In this document: piece by piece, positions 36,494 to 46,470 of the stretch
Position numbering within the stretch: position 1 is the first letter of the stretch
Layout of the letters: the number at the start of each line of letters is the position of its first letter
Source: Tepidibacter thalassicus DSM 15285
GTDB lineage: Bacteria > Bacillota > Clostridia > Peptostreptococcales > Peptostreptococcaceae
Direction: 5' to 3'
DNA length: 64,000 nt
NCBI RefSeq assembly: GCF_900129915.1
Contig: NZ_FQXH01000009.1
Span: 1-64,000 of the forward strand
The notes under the pieces: model-generated
The model's input: the letters and a program-made list of their open reading frames with translations, nothing else
The model's database searches: none
Told to the model about the DNA's origin: nothing
Translations under genes and position numbers: made by a program

Positions 36494-37706
36494 TGTTGTA
36501 TCAGTTGATGAAGTTAAAAAAATACTAAAGGAAAATTTTAATAATTTATGTATTGGGTTAGAAGAAGTAAGTATTTTAGATTGTTTAGATAGAATACTTG
36601 GAGAAGATATAATATCAGATATTAATGTTCCAGAGTTTAGTAGATCGACTGTTGATGGTTATGCAATAAAAAGCAGTGATAGCCATGGCTGTAGTGACTC
36701 TCTTCCCAGTTTTTTGAATTTAATTGGAGAAGTCAATATGGGGGAGAGTGCAGATATTAAAATAAAATCAGGTCAAGCTATTTATGTTCCAACTGGAGGA
36801 ATGATTCCAGATGGAGCAGATAGTGTAGTTATGATAGAGCATGTTGAAAAATTAGATGATACAACAATTGCAATACATAGACCACTATCTTATGGTGAAA
36901 ACATAGTATATAAAGGTGATGATATAAAAAAAGGAGAAATAATATTAAAAAAAGGAAAAAAAATAACACCTCAGGATATAGGGGTTTTGGCAAGTTTAGG
37001 GGTAAAAACTGTTAATGTATATAAAAAAATTAAATTTTATATTATTTCAACGGGTGATGAAATAATAGACTTAGATGAAAAACTAAAACTTGGAAAGATA
37101 AGAGATATAAATGGATACGCACTATATTCTTTAATAAAAAAATTAGGTGGAGAAATAGTAAATAGAGTGATAGTAAAAGATGATTATAAATTATTAAGAG
37201 AAGAAGTAGACAAAGCGTTGAATATTTCAAATATTGTTTTGATATCTGGGGGAAGTTCTGTTGGAACTCGTGACTTTACTTACGATGTTATAAATTCATT
37301 TGATGGAAAAGGAGTATTAGTTCATGGAGTTTCTATAAAACCTGGAAAACCTACATTAATAGGAGAAGGAAAAGGTAAAGTAATATTTGGGCTTCCAGGA
37401 CATCCAGTATCTTCAATAATAGTATTCAAGACATTTGTTGAATATTTAGTTAAAGAAATTACAGGAATGAAAGATGGGATTAATAAAACAAAAGCCATAA
37501 TGTATTGTAATGTTCATTCATCACCTGGAAAAGAAACTTATCAAATGGTGAATTTAAATGAAATAGATGGAAAATTGTATGCAGTACCTAACTTTGGAAA
37601 ATCTGGACTTATAACTCTTTTATCGAAATCTTGTGGATACGTGATAATAAAATCTGAAGAAGAAGGATTGTATAAGGGACAAGAGGTAGATGTATATTTT
37701 ATATAG
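36480..37706 (+). CDS. moeA: Molybdopterin molybdenumtransferase (MoeA), first copy
   Basis: Inserts molybdate or tungstate into adenylated molybdopterin. The 408-residue protein shows the family signatures SRSTVDGYAIKS, GEVNMGE, SGGSSVGTRDFTYDV and KPGKPTLIGEGKGKVIFGLPGHPVS (region near residues 288-312). The start overlaps tupC with only a weak ribosome site, suggesting translational coupling. Having two MoeA paralogues in one cluster hints at metal preference, one for tungsten. Confidence 0.92.
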   Translation: MDFFNVVSVDEVKKILKENFNNLCIGLEEVSILDCLDRILGEDIISDINVPEFSRSTVDGYAIKSSDSHGCSDSLPSFLNLIGEVNMGESADIKIKSGQAIYVPTGGMIPDGADSVVMIEHVEKLDDTTIAIHRPLSYGENIVYKGDDIKKGEIILKKGKKITPQDIGVLASLGVKTVNVYKKIKFYIISTGDEIIDLDEKLKLGKIRDINGYALYSLIKKLGGEIVNRVIVKDDYKLLREEVDKALNISNIVLISGGSSVGTRDFTYDVINSFDGKGVLVHGVSIKPGKPTLIGEGKGKVIFGLPGHPVSSIIVFKTFVEYLVKEITGMKDGINKTKAIMYCNVHSSPGKETYQMVNLNEIDGKLYAVPNFGKSGLITLLSKSCGYVIIKSEEEGLYKGQEVDVYFI

Positions 37707-37717
37707 GGGGCGTAAAT

Positions 37718-39625
37718 ATGAAAAATGCAGATAGAAATATATATATATCAAATACAGATGTAGATAAAGCAAAAGAAATATTTTTTAGAGAAATAGGGGA
37801 CAAGCTTGTAAGTTATGAAGAAATAGATGTTTTAAATAGTTTAAATAGGGTTACATACGAAGCTGTATTTGCTAAAAATTCTTCTCCTCATTATAATAGT
37901 GCAGCAATGGATGGAATTGCAGTAGTTGCAGAGAATACTTATGGAGCAAATGAAGTTAATCCTAAAATATTAGCTGAGGGAAAGGATTTTGTCTATATAA
38001 ATACAGGAAATTTAATAAAAGAACCGTATAATGCAGTGATTATGATAGAAGATGTAATAGAAATGGAAGAAGGAAAAGTTAAAATACTAAATCCAGCTTA
38101 TCCATGGCAGCACATAAGAGAAATAGGAGAAGATATAGTAGCAGGAGAAATGATAATACCTTCAAATAAAAAAATAAGACCATTAGATTTAGGAGCTTTA
38201 ATCGCTGGAGGAGTAGAAAAATTAAAAGTTTATAAAAAACCTAAAATAGGAATTATACCTACGGGGTCTGAGATAGTAGAAAAATTTGAAGATTTAAAAG
38301 AAGGAAAAATAATAGATTCAAATTCTAGAGTGTTTGAAGGGCTGGTTTTAGAGTATGGTGGAGAACCTAATAGAATTTCTCCTATAAAAGATGATTATGA
38401 ATTACTTAAAAATACTATTTTAAAAGCCGTAGATGAAAATGATATAGTGCTTATTAATGCAGGTTCTTCTGCTGGAAGTGAAGATTATACTGTTAATATA
38501 ATAAAAGAAATAGGAAAAGTATTAGTTCATGGAGTTGCAATAAAGCCGGGAAAACCTACGATACTAGGTATAGTTAATGAAAAGCCAGTTATAGGAATAC
38601 CTGGATATCCAGTTTCATCTTATATTGTATTTGAATTGTTTGTAAAGCCATTAATATTAAAGTACAGTAAATTTGAAGAAAAAAAAGAAGAAATCAGAAA
38701 AGCAGTACTATCAAAAAGAATAGTTTCAACTTTAAAAAACAAGGAATTTGTAAGAGTAAATTTAGGATACGTAAAAGACAAGTTAATAGCGACACCTTTA
38801 ACTCGTGGAGCTGGAGTTACAATGAGTCTTGTAAAAGCTGATGGAGTAGTTGAAGTACCTCAAAGTAGTGAAGGAATAGAAGCAGGAGATTGGGTGGAAG
38901 TAAAACTTTTAAAAGACGAAGATAGAATAAAAGATACTTTAGTTTCTATTGGGAGTCATGATTTGATAATGGATATAATTTCGGATATAATGCCTCTATC
39001 ATCTGGACATGTGGGAAGTATGGGTGGAATTATGGCAATGAGAAGAGGAGAATGTCATGTATCTCCTATACATCTTTTAGATGAAAGTACAGGAGAATAC
39101 AATATAAGTTATATAAAAAAATACTTTAAAGGAAGAAAAATGGCATTGATAAAAGGAGTAAAAAGGCTTCAAGGATTTATGATTAAAAAAGGAAATCCTA
39201 AAAATATAAAAGGCTTTTCTGATTTAACAAGAGATGATGTGTATTTTGTAAATAGGCAAAGGGGAGCAGGAACTAGGATACTTCTCGATTATAATTTGAA
39301 TAAATTAAATATAGAATCTAGTAATATAAAAGGATATGAAAGAGAAATGACAACACATATGGCAGTAGCCGTAAGTATTAAAAGTAATTCTTCTGATACA
39401 GGACTTGGAATAATGTCAGCAGCTAAGGCCATGAATTTAGATTTTATACCGGTAGGATATGAATGTTATGACTTTTTAGTACCTTTTGAGTATATGGAAG
39501 ATGAAAAAATAATTAATTTTATAAATGTAATTAAAAGCAAAGAATTTAAAGATAGAGTAACTAAACTTGGAGGATATGAGTTTGAAGGTACTGGAGATGT
39601 TATAATTGTAGGTGGTTTAGAGTGA
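37718..39625 (+). CDS. MoeA-like protein with C-terminal periplasmic-binding-like domain
   Basis: A 635-residue fusion. Residues 1 to about 400 are MoeA-like ([53 protein letters not shown] region). Residues about 410-635 form a substrate-binding-protein-like domain ([26 protein letters not shown]). It has no signal peptide, so the binding domain works inside the cell, perhaps sensing or presenting oxyanion. ATG 37718 follows GGGGGCG. Confidence 0.9.
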   Translation: MKNADRNIYISNTDVDKAKEIFFREIGDKLVSYEEIDVLNSLNRVTYEAVFAKNSSPHYNSAAMDGIAVVAENTYGANEVNPKILAEGKDFVYINTGNLIKEPYNAVIMIEDVIEMEEGKVKILNPAYPWQHIREIGEDIVAGEMIIPSNKKIRPLDLGALIAGGVEKLKVYKKPKIGIIPTGSEIVEKFEDLKEGKIIDSNSRVFEGLVLEYGGEPNRISPIKDDYELLKNTILKAVDENDIVLINAGSSAGSEDYTVNIIKEIGKVLVHGVAIKPGKPTILGIVNEKPVIGIPGYPVSSYIVFELFVKPLILKYSKFEEKKEEIRKAVLSKRIVSTLKNKEFVRVNLGYVKDKLIATPLTRGAGVTMSLVKADGVVEVPQSSEGIEAGDWVEVKLLKDEDRIKDTLVSIGSHDLIMDIISDIMPLSSGHVGSMGGIMAMRRGECHVSPIHLLDESTGEYNISYIKKYFKGRKMALIKGVKRLQGFMIKKGNPKNIKGFSDLTRDDVYFVNRQRGAGTRILLDYNLNKLNIESSNIKGYEREMTTHMAVAVSIKSNSSDTGLGIMSAAKAMNLDFIPVGYECYDFLVPFEYMEDEKIINFINVIKSKEFKDRVTKLGGYEFEGTGDVIIVGGLE

Positions 39626-40578
39626 TAGATTTATATAAAAGAAAAATAAATTACCTCAGGATATCGGTTACAGATTTATGCAATTTGAGGTGTAAATACT
39701 GTATGCCGAAAAAAGGTATTAAGAAAATAGATCATTCTGAAATTTTAAGATTGGAAGAAATAGAAGAAATAACAAAAGTGTTTGTAGAATTGGGAATAGA
39801 TAAAATAAGAATAACAGGAGGAGAACCTTTAGTTAGGAGAGGTATTATTAATTTAATAGAGAAAATAGGAAAAATGGATAAAGTAAGAGATTTTGCATTG
39901 ACTACAAATGGAACTTTATTAAAGAAATATGCAAAAGATTTAAAAATGGCGGGATTGAACAGAGTAAATATAAGTGTTGATACATTAAACGTTCAAAAAT
40001 ATAGAGAAATAACAAGGGGTGGAAATTTAAAAGATGTAATAGAAGGGATATGTGAAGCTAAAAAAGTAGGACTTACTCCTGTTAAAATAAATACTGTTTT
40101 AATTGGAGGATTTAATGAGGATGAGATTTGTGATTTTGTAAATTTAACTAAAAATGAAGAAATAGATGTTAGATTTATAGAGCTTATGCCTATAGGTGAA
40201 GCTAAAGATTGGTCAATTGATAAATTTATACCAAGCAGTAAAGTGTTAGAAAAAATAAACGATTTAAAAGAAGTTAAAAAGAATGATTTGAGTTCTCCTG
40301 CAGATTATTATAAAATTCCAAATTCAAAGGGGAAAGTAGGACTTATAAATCCTATATCATGTAAATTCTGTGAAAATTGTAATAGGGTAAGGATTACATG
40401 TGATGGAAAACTTAAATTATGTCTTCATTCAGATGAAGAAATAGATTTAAAAACTCCTTTAAGAAAAGGAGAAAACTTAAAAGAAATAATCATAAATGCT
40501 ATAAACAAGAAACCGAAATCACATCATTTAGAAGATGGAGAACATATAAAAAGAAATATGGTGGCTATAGGAGGATAA
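39622..40578 (+). CDS. moaA: GTP 3',8-cyclase (MoaA)
   Basis: Radical SAM enzyme for the first step of molybdopterin synthesis. Its 318 residues contain the N-terminal motif [10 protein letters not shown] near residue 17, the C-terminal cluster [16 protein letters not shown], and the functional C-terminal Gly-Gly. The start is GTG 39622, overlapping the previous stop as GTGA after AGGTGG. Confidence 0.95.
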   Translation: MIDLYKRKINYLRISVTDLCNLRCKYCMPKKGIKKIDHSEILRLEEIEEITKVFVELGIDKIRITGGEPLVRRGIINLIEKIGKMDKVRDFALTTNGTLLKKYAKDLKMAGLNRVNISVDTLNVQKYREITRGGNLKDVIEGICEAKKVGLTPVKINTVLIGGFNEDEICDFVNLTKNEEIDVRFIELMPIGEAKDWSIDKFIPSSKVLEKINDLKEVKKNDLSSPADYYKIPNSKGKVGLINPISCKFCENCNRVRITCDGKLKLCLHSDEEIDLKTPLRKGENLKEIIINAINKKPKSHHLEDGEHIKRNMVAIGG

Positions 40579-40580
40579 AT

Positions 40581-41045
40581 ATGGAATTTAGTCATTTTAA
40601 TGAAAGTAAAAGAGCACATATGGTAAATGTAGGAGAAAAAAAAGATACTAAAAGAGTGGCAGTAGCTAAGGGAAATATAAAAATGAAAAAAGAAACTATT
40701 GATTTGATTAAGGAAGGACTCGTAAAAAAGGGAGATGTTTTATCAGTAGCTCAAATAGGAGGAATAATGGCAGCGAAAAAAACATTTGACCTAATTCCTA
40801 TGTGTCATAACATATTTTTAACCGGTGCAGATATAAAATTTAATGTATTAGAAGATGAAATAGAAATAGAAGCTGTGGTTTCTACTGTTGGAAAAACAGG
40901 AGTTGAAATGGAAGCATTAACAGCGGTAGCCATGGCAGCTTTGACTATTTATGATATGTGTAAAGCAGTAGATAAAGATATGGTAATAGATAACATTAGA
41001 CTTATCGAAAAAACTGGTGGTAAGTCGGATTACAAGAGAAAATAA
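40581..41045 (+). CDS. moaC: Cyclic pyranopterin monophosphate synthase (MoaC)
   Basis: Works with MoaA to make cyclic pyranopterin. The 154-residue protein has DLIPMCHN (usually IPLCHP, so Asn replaces Pro) and [29 protein letters not shown] (region near residues 105-133). Starts after GGAGGATAAAT. The genes for MoaD and MoaE are not in this cluster. Confidence 0.94.
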   Translation: MEFSHFNESKRAHMVNVGEKKDTKRVAVAKGNIKMKKETIDLIKEGLVKKGDVLSVAQIGGIMAAKKTFDLIPMCHNIFLTGADIKFNVLEDEIEIEAVVSTVGKTGVEMEALTAVAMAALTIYDMCKAVDKDMVIDNIRLIEKTGGKSDYKRK

Positions 41046-41064
41046 ATTGTGGGGAGGAATAGAA

Positions 41065-41511
41065 ATGAATAAGGTTGGAAAAGTTGTGGCTATTAATATA
41101 AGCGAGAAAAAAGGGGTTATTAAAAAGCCTATACCTGAAGGTGAATTTAAGGAAGATTACGGTTTAGTTGGAGATGCTCATGCAGGGAAGTGGCATAGAC
41201 AAGTAAGTTTACTTGGGAAAGAAAGTATGGATAAAATGAAGGCTTTAGGGATAGAAGGACTTTGTACAGGTAAATTTGCTGAAAATATTACAACACAAGG
41301 AATAGTACTTTATGAAATTCCTGTTGGAACAAAAATTAAAATAGGAGAAACTATTCAAGAGGTTACTCAGATAGGGAAAAAGTGTTATGAGGGGTGTGAA
41401 ATAAGAAAACAAGTTGGAGATTGTATAATGCCAAAAGAAGGAATATTTACGAGAGTTATTAAAGGAGGTATAGTAAGACCAGGAGATAGTATAGAAGTTA
41501 TAGAGGAGTAA
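41065..41511 (+). CDS. MOSC-domain protein
   Basis: A 148-residue free-standing MOSC domain (LVGDAHAGKWHRQVSLLG and IGKKCYEGCEI with the conserved Cys). MOSC proteins handle sulfur on Mo/W cofactors. ATG 41065 follows GGGGAGG; an upstream frame start inside moaC is rejected. Last gene of the formate dehydrogenase cluster, converging on ung with 3 bases between stops. Confidence 0.88.
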   Translation: MNKVGKVVAINISEKKGVIKKPIPEGEFKEDYGLVGDAHAGKWHRQVSLLGKESMDKMKALGIEGLCTGKFAENITTQGIVLYEIPVGTKIKIGETIQEVTQIGKKCYEGCEIRKQVGDCIMPKEGIFTRVIKGGIVRPGDSIEVIEE

Positions 41512-41514
41512 ATT

Positions 41515-42189
41515 TTATAAATTTTCAATTTGCCAATCTATAGGTGTTTTTCCTATTGAGATTAGAAAATTATTAGTTTTAGAAAACGGTTTGCTATTAA
41601 AGAAACCTCTGTGTGCAGAAAATGGGCTTGGATGAGGGGATTTTATTATGTAGTGTTTTGGGTTTTTTATTATATTTAATTTAGATTGAGCGTTTTTTCC
41701 CCAAAGTATAAATACAATAGGGTCATCTCTATCGTTTAGTAAACTAATCACTTTATCAGTGAAATATTCCCATCCTATATTTTTATGAGAGTTTGGTTGT
41801 CCTGCTCTAACTGTTAATACTGTATTGAGAAGCATAACTCCTTGGTCCGCCCATTTTTTTAAATAACCATTATTAGGAATATAACAGCCTAAATCATAAT
41901 GAAGTTCTCTGTATATATTCATGAGAGAAGGAGGAATAGCTACATTTGGTTTTACAGAAAAACTCAAACCGTGTGCTTGATTAGGGCCATGGTATGGATC
42001 TTGTCCTAATATTACTACTTTTACATTCTTATATTCTGTATAGTGTAAAGCGTTAAAAATATCGTACATATTTGGATATATAATTTTTGTTCTATATTCA
42101 TTTATTAAAAATTTTCTCAGTTTTAAATAATAGTCTTTTTTAAATTCATCTTCCAATAGATATTGCCAATCATTTTTTAATATTTTCAT
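41515..42189 (-). CDS. ung: Uracil-DNA glycosylase, family 1
   Basis: Removes uracil from DNA. 224 residues with [17 protein letters not shown] (catalytic Asp) and the DNA-intercalating [15 protein letters not shown] at 42189 is 5 bases after AGGGTGA; an in-frame GTG three codons earlier overlaps that site. Single gene on the opposite strand to its neighbours. Confidence 0.95.
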   Translation of the reverse strand: MKILKNDWQYLLEDEFKKDYYLKLRKFLINEYRTKIIYPNMYDIFNALHYTEYKNVKVVILGQDPYHGPNQAHGLSFSVKPNVAIPPSLMNIYRELHYDLGCYIPNNGYLKKWADQGVMLLNTVLTVRAGQPNSHKNIGWEYFTDKVISLLNDRDDPIVFILWGKNAQSKLNIIKNPKHYIIKSPHPSPFSAHRGFFNSKPFSKTNNFLISIGKTPIDWQIENL

Positions 42190-42363
42190 ATAAATCACCC
42201 TAAAGAATTATAACATAATTTAATTTTTTTTTGAAATAATTGATGAGAATTCTTAAATAAGGATATTGAAGAATTGAATAATTTAAACTAATATATATAT
42301 TCCTTTGAAAAAATATGGTAAAATTATAATTGTTTAGTTAAATAATACATAAGGAGGTATTTT

Positions 42364-43437
42364 ATGAAAAAAATTTCAAGTTTTATTTTGAGTATTATTA
42401 TGGTGTTTTCAATGACAATGTTGGGATTTGCACAAGAGAGTAAACAGGAAAATACAAAGGAATTGTTAAAGCAAATTCAAAAGTTACAACAAGAATTAGA
42501 GAAGGAAAGAAACAAAGTATCGCAAGTAATTGATGGAGTAAATCAATCGGTAGTTGCTATTATAGGTAAAAACAAAAAACTTAGAGAAAGAGAGAATATG
42601 TATTCGAAGTTTCCTAGTAATTTACAGCATGGTTCAGGTGTAATAATAACTAGTGAAGGAAGGATATTAACTAATAACCATGTAATAGACGGTTTAGATG
42701 AAATTTATGTAGTTACATATGATGGAAATGTGTATAAAGCAGAGCTTTTGTATGCAGATAAGGAAATGGACTTAGGGTTATTAAAAATCAATAGAACAGA
42801 TTTAAAACCTATAAAATTAGCAAATGAAAATGAAATAAAGGTTGGAGATGAAGTTGTTGCAATAGGAACTCCTTTATCTTTTGGATATAGAAATAGTGCA
42901 AGTAAGGGAATAATAAGTGGACTTAATAGACCGGTAGATCGTTCTTATACTTATTTGCAAACAGATGCATCTATTAATCCAGGAAATAGTGGAGGGCCTC
43001 TTGTTAATATGAAAGGAGAATTAGTTGGTATAAATACATTGGGAACTATGTTTTTTCAAGGGATGAATTTTTCAATTCCGGTAAGTGATATTAATTATTT
43101 TTTAAATCATTACAATAAGTTTGGTAGAATAAAAAGATGTTTTACAGGAATTGAATTTGAAGAAAACTGGGCAGCAGTTCTTGGAATACCAAGTAAGCAA
43201 GGTTTAAAAGTAATAACTGTTCAAAAAAATGCAGTAGTAAGCTTAAATCAAGTAAAAGAAGGAGATATTTTAGAATCAATAGATGGAAAAGCTATTACAT
43301 CTATTGCCCAATATAATGAAGTGTTAAAGAATTATTTACCTGGAGATAATGTGAAATTGACATTTAATAGAGGCGGTAAAAAGATAAATATTACAGTTAC
43401 ATTAAAAGAATATCCAAATAGAGAAAATGGAAAATAG
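42364..43437 (+). CDS. Exported HtrA/DegP-like serine protease with PDZ domain
   Basis: Trypsin-fold protease for damaged exported proteins. The 357-residue protein has a signal peptide (residues 1-22, cut near GFAQE), a short coiled-coil region, the catalytic triad in TNNHVID (His), MDLGLLKI (Asp) and NPGNSGGPLV (Ser), and a C-terminal PDZ domain. ATG 42364 follows AAGGAGG, and a -10 TATAAT is at 42325-42330. The next gene, 15 bases on, encodes an exported protein that may be its partner. Confidence 0.92.
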   Translation: MKKISSFILSIIMVFSMTMLGFAQESKQENTKELLKQIQKLQQELEKERNKVSQVIDGVNQSVVAIIGKNKKLRERENMYSKFPSNLQHGSGVIITSEGRILTNNHVIDGLDEIYVVTYDGNVYKAELLYADKEMDLGLLKINRTDLKPIKLANENEIKVGDEVVAIGTPLSFGYRNSASKGIISGLNRPVDRSYTYLQTDASINPGNSGGPLVNMKGELVGINTLGTMFFQGMNFSIPVSDINYFLNHYNKFGRIKRCFTGIEFEENWAAVLGIPSKQGLKVITVQKNAVVSLNQVKEGDILESIDGKAITSIAQYNEVLKNYLPGDNVKLTFNRGGKKINITVTLKEYPNRENGK

Positions 43438-43452
43438 GGAAGGAGTAATGTT

Positions 43453-45294
43453 ATGAAAAAATTGTTTTCTTTTTTAGTTTCTGCATGTTTAGTTACAGGG
43501 TTGGCTACTCCGGTAGTATATGCTGTTGATGATGATGGAAAAATTGATTTATATGAAGTTTTTTCAAGTAAAGAAGATAAAATGAAAAATGAAGTTGGAA
43601 GTAGGATATATAAATGGTCTATGCATTTGCCGGATGATGCCATAATTTATAAATCTGAACAAGCAAATAATTTTAGGATGTCAACAAATAGTTATAAAGC
43701 ATCTGTGGAGTTAGAGATCAATAAAAACAAAGATAATTTAACTTTAGAAGAAATGTTGTACAAAATACAAAATGCTTCGAGAGATGATTTTTTCTGGAAA
43801 TTTGGAGAAAAAGAGTTTGTTGTGGATATTGAAAGAGATGATTGGGGACAAAGATATATACGTATAATAAAAGCAGATAAAGCTTATGATTACTTTATGG
43901 TAGATGAAGCGGCAGAAGAATTAGGAGAATATATTGAAAATAGAATTTATATAGCTAACAATTATATATACAATTTAGAAATAACTATGGATGGAGAGTT
44001 TTACAAGGGTCATGAAGAAATGTTTGAAAAATTAGTATCGTCTTTTAAACTTTCTTTTGAAGAAAATAATCCATATATTAAGGAACTTTCAGATTCAGTT
44101 AGTACTGCTAGAGAATATAAAAATACGAGTTATGGATGGAAGATAGTAATGAGTCCTTATTGGAAAATAGAGGGAACGCCTAACTCTCGATATCAAAAAT
44201 TTTCTCCAGTATACAGTGATGAAGAGTTAAATGAAGAGAAAAAAAGTGAAGAAGATGTAGATGATGAATTAAAAGTATCTGAAGGAGTTGCTGTTAGTTT
44301 AATTAGTTCAGCTGAAGCAAATGAAAATGCTTCTAAATGGGCAAAAGAGGAAATTGAATTGATTAAAGATAATTATAATACTGATGTTTATGATATATTA
44401 AAATCTGAACCAAAAAAACAAGGAGATATGGATGCTTATCATGTAGTTATTAGATATAAAACAGTTACTAAAAAGCCGTATATTGTACATAATTTATATG
44501 TTGTAGGAAATGGATATAAATATTTAGTATCTGCAAGAATGACGGAAGAACAGTATAAAGACGATAAAAAGAGAAAGAGTTTTGAAAATATGATTAATTC
44601 TTTTAAATTAGATAAAGAATGTTTTAGTAAATATTTAGGAAAAATTATTACAGCAAAGTCAATAATGAATTTAAATGATTTAAAAGAGTTAAAAATGAAA
44701 AAATATGATTTTAAAACAAAAATAACAAAAAGCTGGAATGTTTCTAGTGATAGAGATTATTTTTATGATGATTTTTATTATAGTAGGTTTGATGATTCGG
44801 CATATAGAGGGGATATAAGTAATGATGAATATATAAGTGCTTGTGAAGTTACAAGTAATATGTGTTTAGATATGTCTGCATCGCTTAATACTGATGAAAT
44901 TGACGAAATTATTAAAAATAGAGTAGAGAGATTTTTAGATGATAATGAAGTAAATATGGGGCTTGCAAATGTTAAAATTAAATCTGGAAACTATAAAGGA
45001 GCTTCAATTTATTATATTGAAAAAGAATACAATTTAGATAAAATAAAAACTTTTGTAAATGAAAATCAAAACAAAATATATAATTTAGAAGAATTAAAGA
45101 ATGAGTATGAATATATAATAAAAATAGGAGAGGATACTTATATACAGACAATAACATTACCTGTGGCAAATACTACATCTAAAAATATGCTTAATGTAAA
45201 AAATATTTGGGAAAATACATTTATTAATAAAGTGAATTATACTAATGTGAATATACAGTGGAAAGAGCATAGTCTTGAAGAATTCGATGAGTAA
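43453..45294 (+). CDS. Exported protein of three diverged repeat modules, unknown
   Basis: A 613-residue protein with a signal peptide (cut near VVYAVDD). The mature part seems to be three related modules of about 180-200 residues, each ending in a similar helix: FEKLVSSFKLSF, FENMINSFKLDK and VKNIWENTFINKV. The pattern (W near the start, IYxxxYxY before the last helix) recalls PsbP/DcrB/Mog1-like folds, but this is an impression. It follows the HtrA-like gene by 15 bases with GGAAGGAG, so the two form an operon. Confidence 0.7.
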   Translation: MKKLFSFLVSACLVTGLATPVVYAVDDDGKIDLYEVFSSKEDKMKNEVGSRIYKWSMHLPDDAIIYKSEQANNFRMSTNSYKASVELEINKNKDNLTLEEMLYKIQNASRDDFFWKFGEKEFVVDIERDDWGQRYIRIIKADKAYDYFMVDEAAEELGEYIENRIYIANNYIYNLEITMDGEFYKGHEEMFEKLVSSFKLSFEENNPYIKELSDSVSTAREYKNTSYGWKIVMSPYWKIEGTPNSRYQKFSPVYSDEELNEEKKSEEDVDDELKVSEGVAVSLISSAEANENASKWAKEEIELIKDNYNTDVYDILKSEPKKQGDMDAYHVVIRYKTVTKKPYIVHNLYVVGNGYKYLVSARMTEEQYKDDKKRKSFENMINSFKLDKECFSKYLGKIITAKSIMNLNDLKELKMKKYDFKTKITKSWNVSSDRDYFYDDFYYSRFDDSAYRGDISNDEYISACEVTSNMCLDMSASLNTDEIDEIIKNRVERFLDDNEVNMGLANVKIKSGNYKGASIYYIEKEYNLDKIKTFVNENQNKIYNLEELKNEYEYIIKIGEDTYIQTITLPVANTTSKNMLNVKNIWENTFINKVNYTNVNIQWKEHSLEEFDE

Positions 45295-45301
45295 AAAGTT
45301 A

Positions 45302-45330
45302 AAAAGAGGTAGTTGGAAAACTACCTCTTA
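45302..45330 (+). terminator. Hairpin between exported protein gene and hisC-like gene
   Basis: AAGAGGTAGTT pairs with AACTACCTCTT. There is no good T run (AAAAATAAAG follows), so termination is doubtful; it may separate segments of one transcript. Confidence 0.5.
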
Positions 45331-45351
45331 AAAATAAAGGGGGTTGAGAAT

Positions 45352-46470
45352 ATGGGGAGAAATTTATTTAAAAATGAAGTGGCTTTTATAAAACCGTATA
45401 TTCCAGGTAAACCCGTAGAAGAATTAAAAAGAGAATTAGACATAGAAGATATTGAAAAACTTGCATCGAATGAAAATCCGCTTGGTCCATCTAAAAAAGC
45501 AATTGAAGCAATTAAAAAAGAATTACATAATATTAATATTTATCCAGATGCTAATTGTACTAAATTAAAAGAAGAACTTGCTAAAAAACACAATTTAACT
45601 TCTGAAAATATTGTAGTAGGTAATGGTGGGGAAGAACTCTTAAAGATGATTGCACAGACTTTTATAAATCCTAGAGATGAAGCTATAATGGCAAATCCAA
45701 CTTTTGGTAAATATGCTAGTGAAGTAATGTTTATGGGGGGGATAGTACATCAAATAAATCTTAAAAATTATAAACATGATTTTGAAACTTTTATAAAAAA
45801 AATAAATGATAAAACAAAGTTGATATTTGTATGTAATCCGAATAATCCAACTGGTAATATAATGACTAAATATGATATTGAGTATCTTGTAAATAATGTT
45901 CCAGATGATGTTGTTGTAGTGTTTGATGAAGCATATTATGATTATGCAGTTAAAAATAAAGATTATCCAGATACATTAAGCATATTAAAAGAAAGATCTA
46001 ACACGATTATCTTGAGAACGTTTTCAAAGATTTCTGGAATTGCAGCTGTAAGGGTAGGATATTTGTTGACTTCTAAGGAAATTTGTGAAGCGATGAATAA
46101 GGTAAAACTTGTTTTTCACGTAAATAGACTTGCACAAGTAGCTGCTGTTGCAGCAATTCATGATATTGACCATGTAAAAAAGACAGTAGAGCTTAATTAT
46201 AAGTCTATGGAAATTATGGAAAGATATTTTGAAGAAAATAAATTAGAATATATTAAGTCAAATGCAAATTTTGTATTTGTAAATGTAGGGATAGATTCGA
46301 GGATAGTATTTCAAAAATTACTTGAAAAAGGAATAATAATAAGACCAGGATATTTATGGAATTGGGACAATTGGTTAAGAGTTAGTACAGGAACACTTGA
46401 GCAAACTCAAAAATTTATAAATAGATTAGATGAAGTGTTAAGAGAAAATAAAAAAAGGGGGAGAGTTTAG
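45352..46470 (+). CDS. HisC-family aminotransferase, probably aromatic
   Basis: PLP enzyme of 372 residues, with [17 protein letters not shown] near residue 37, CNPNNPTGN and the PLP-lysine motif [15 protein letters not shown]. The family covers histidinol-phosphate and aromatic aminotransferases. It is followed with no gap by iorA/iorB, so conversion of aromatic amino acids to aryl-pyruvates for oxidation is the more likely role. No other his genes are near. ATG 45352 follows GGGGG. Confidence 0.85.
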   Translation: MGRNLFKNEVAFIKPYIPGKPVEELKRELDIEDIEKLASNENPLGPSKKAIEAIKKELHNINIYPDANCTKLKEELAKKHNLTSENIVVGNGGEELLKMIAQTFINPRDEAIMANPTFGKYASEVMFMGGIVHQINLKNYKHDFETFIKKINDKTKLIFVCNPNNPTGNIMTKYDIEYLVNNVPDDVVVVFDEAYYDYAVKNKDYPDTLSILKERSNTIILRTFSKISGIAAVRVGYLLTSKEICEAMNKVKLVFHVNRLAQVAAVAAIHDIDHVKKTVELNYKSMEIMERYFEENKLEYIKSNANFVFVNVGIDSRIVFQKLLEKGIIIRPGYLWNWDNWLRVSTGTLEQTQKFINRLDEVLRENKKRGRV

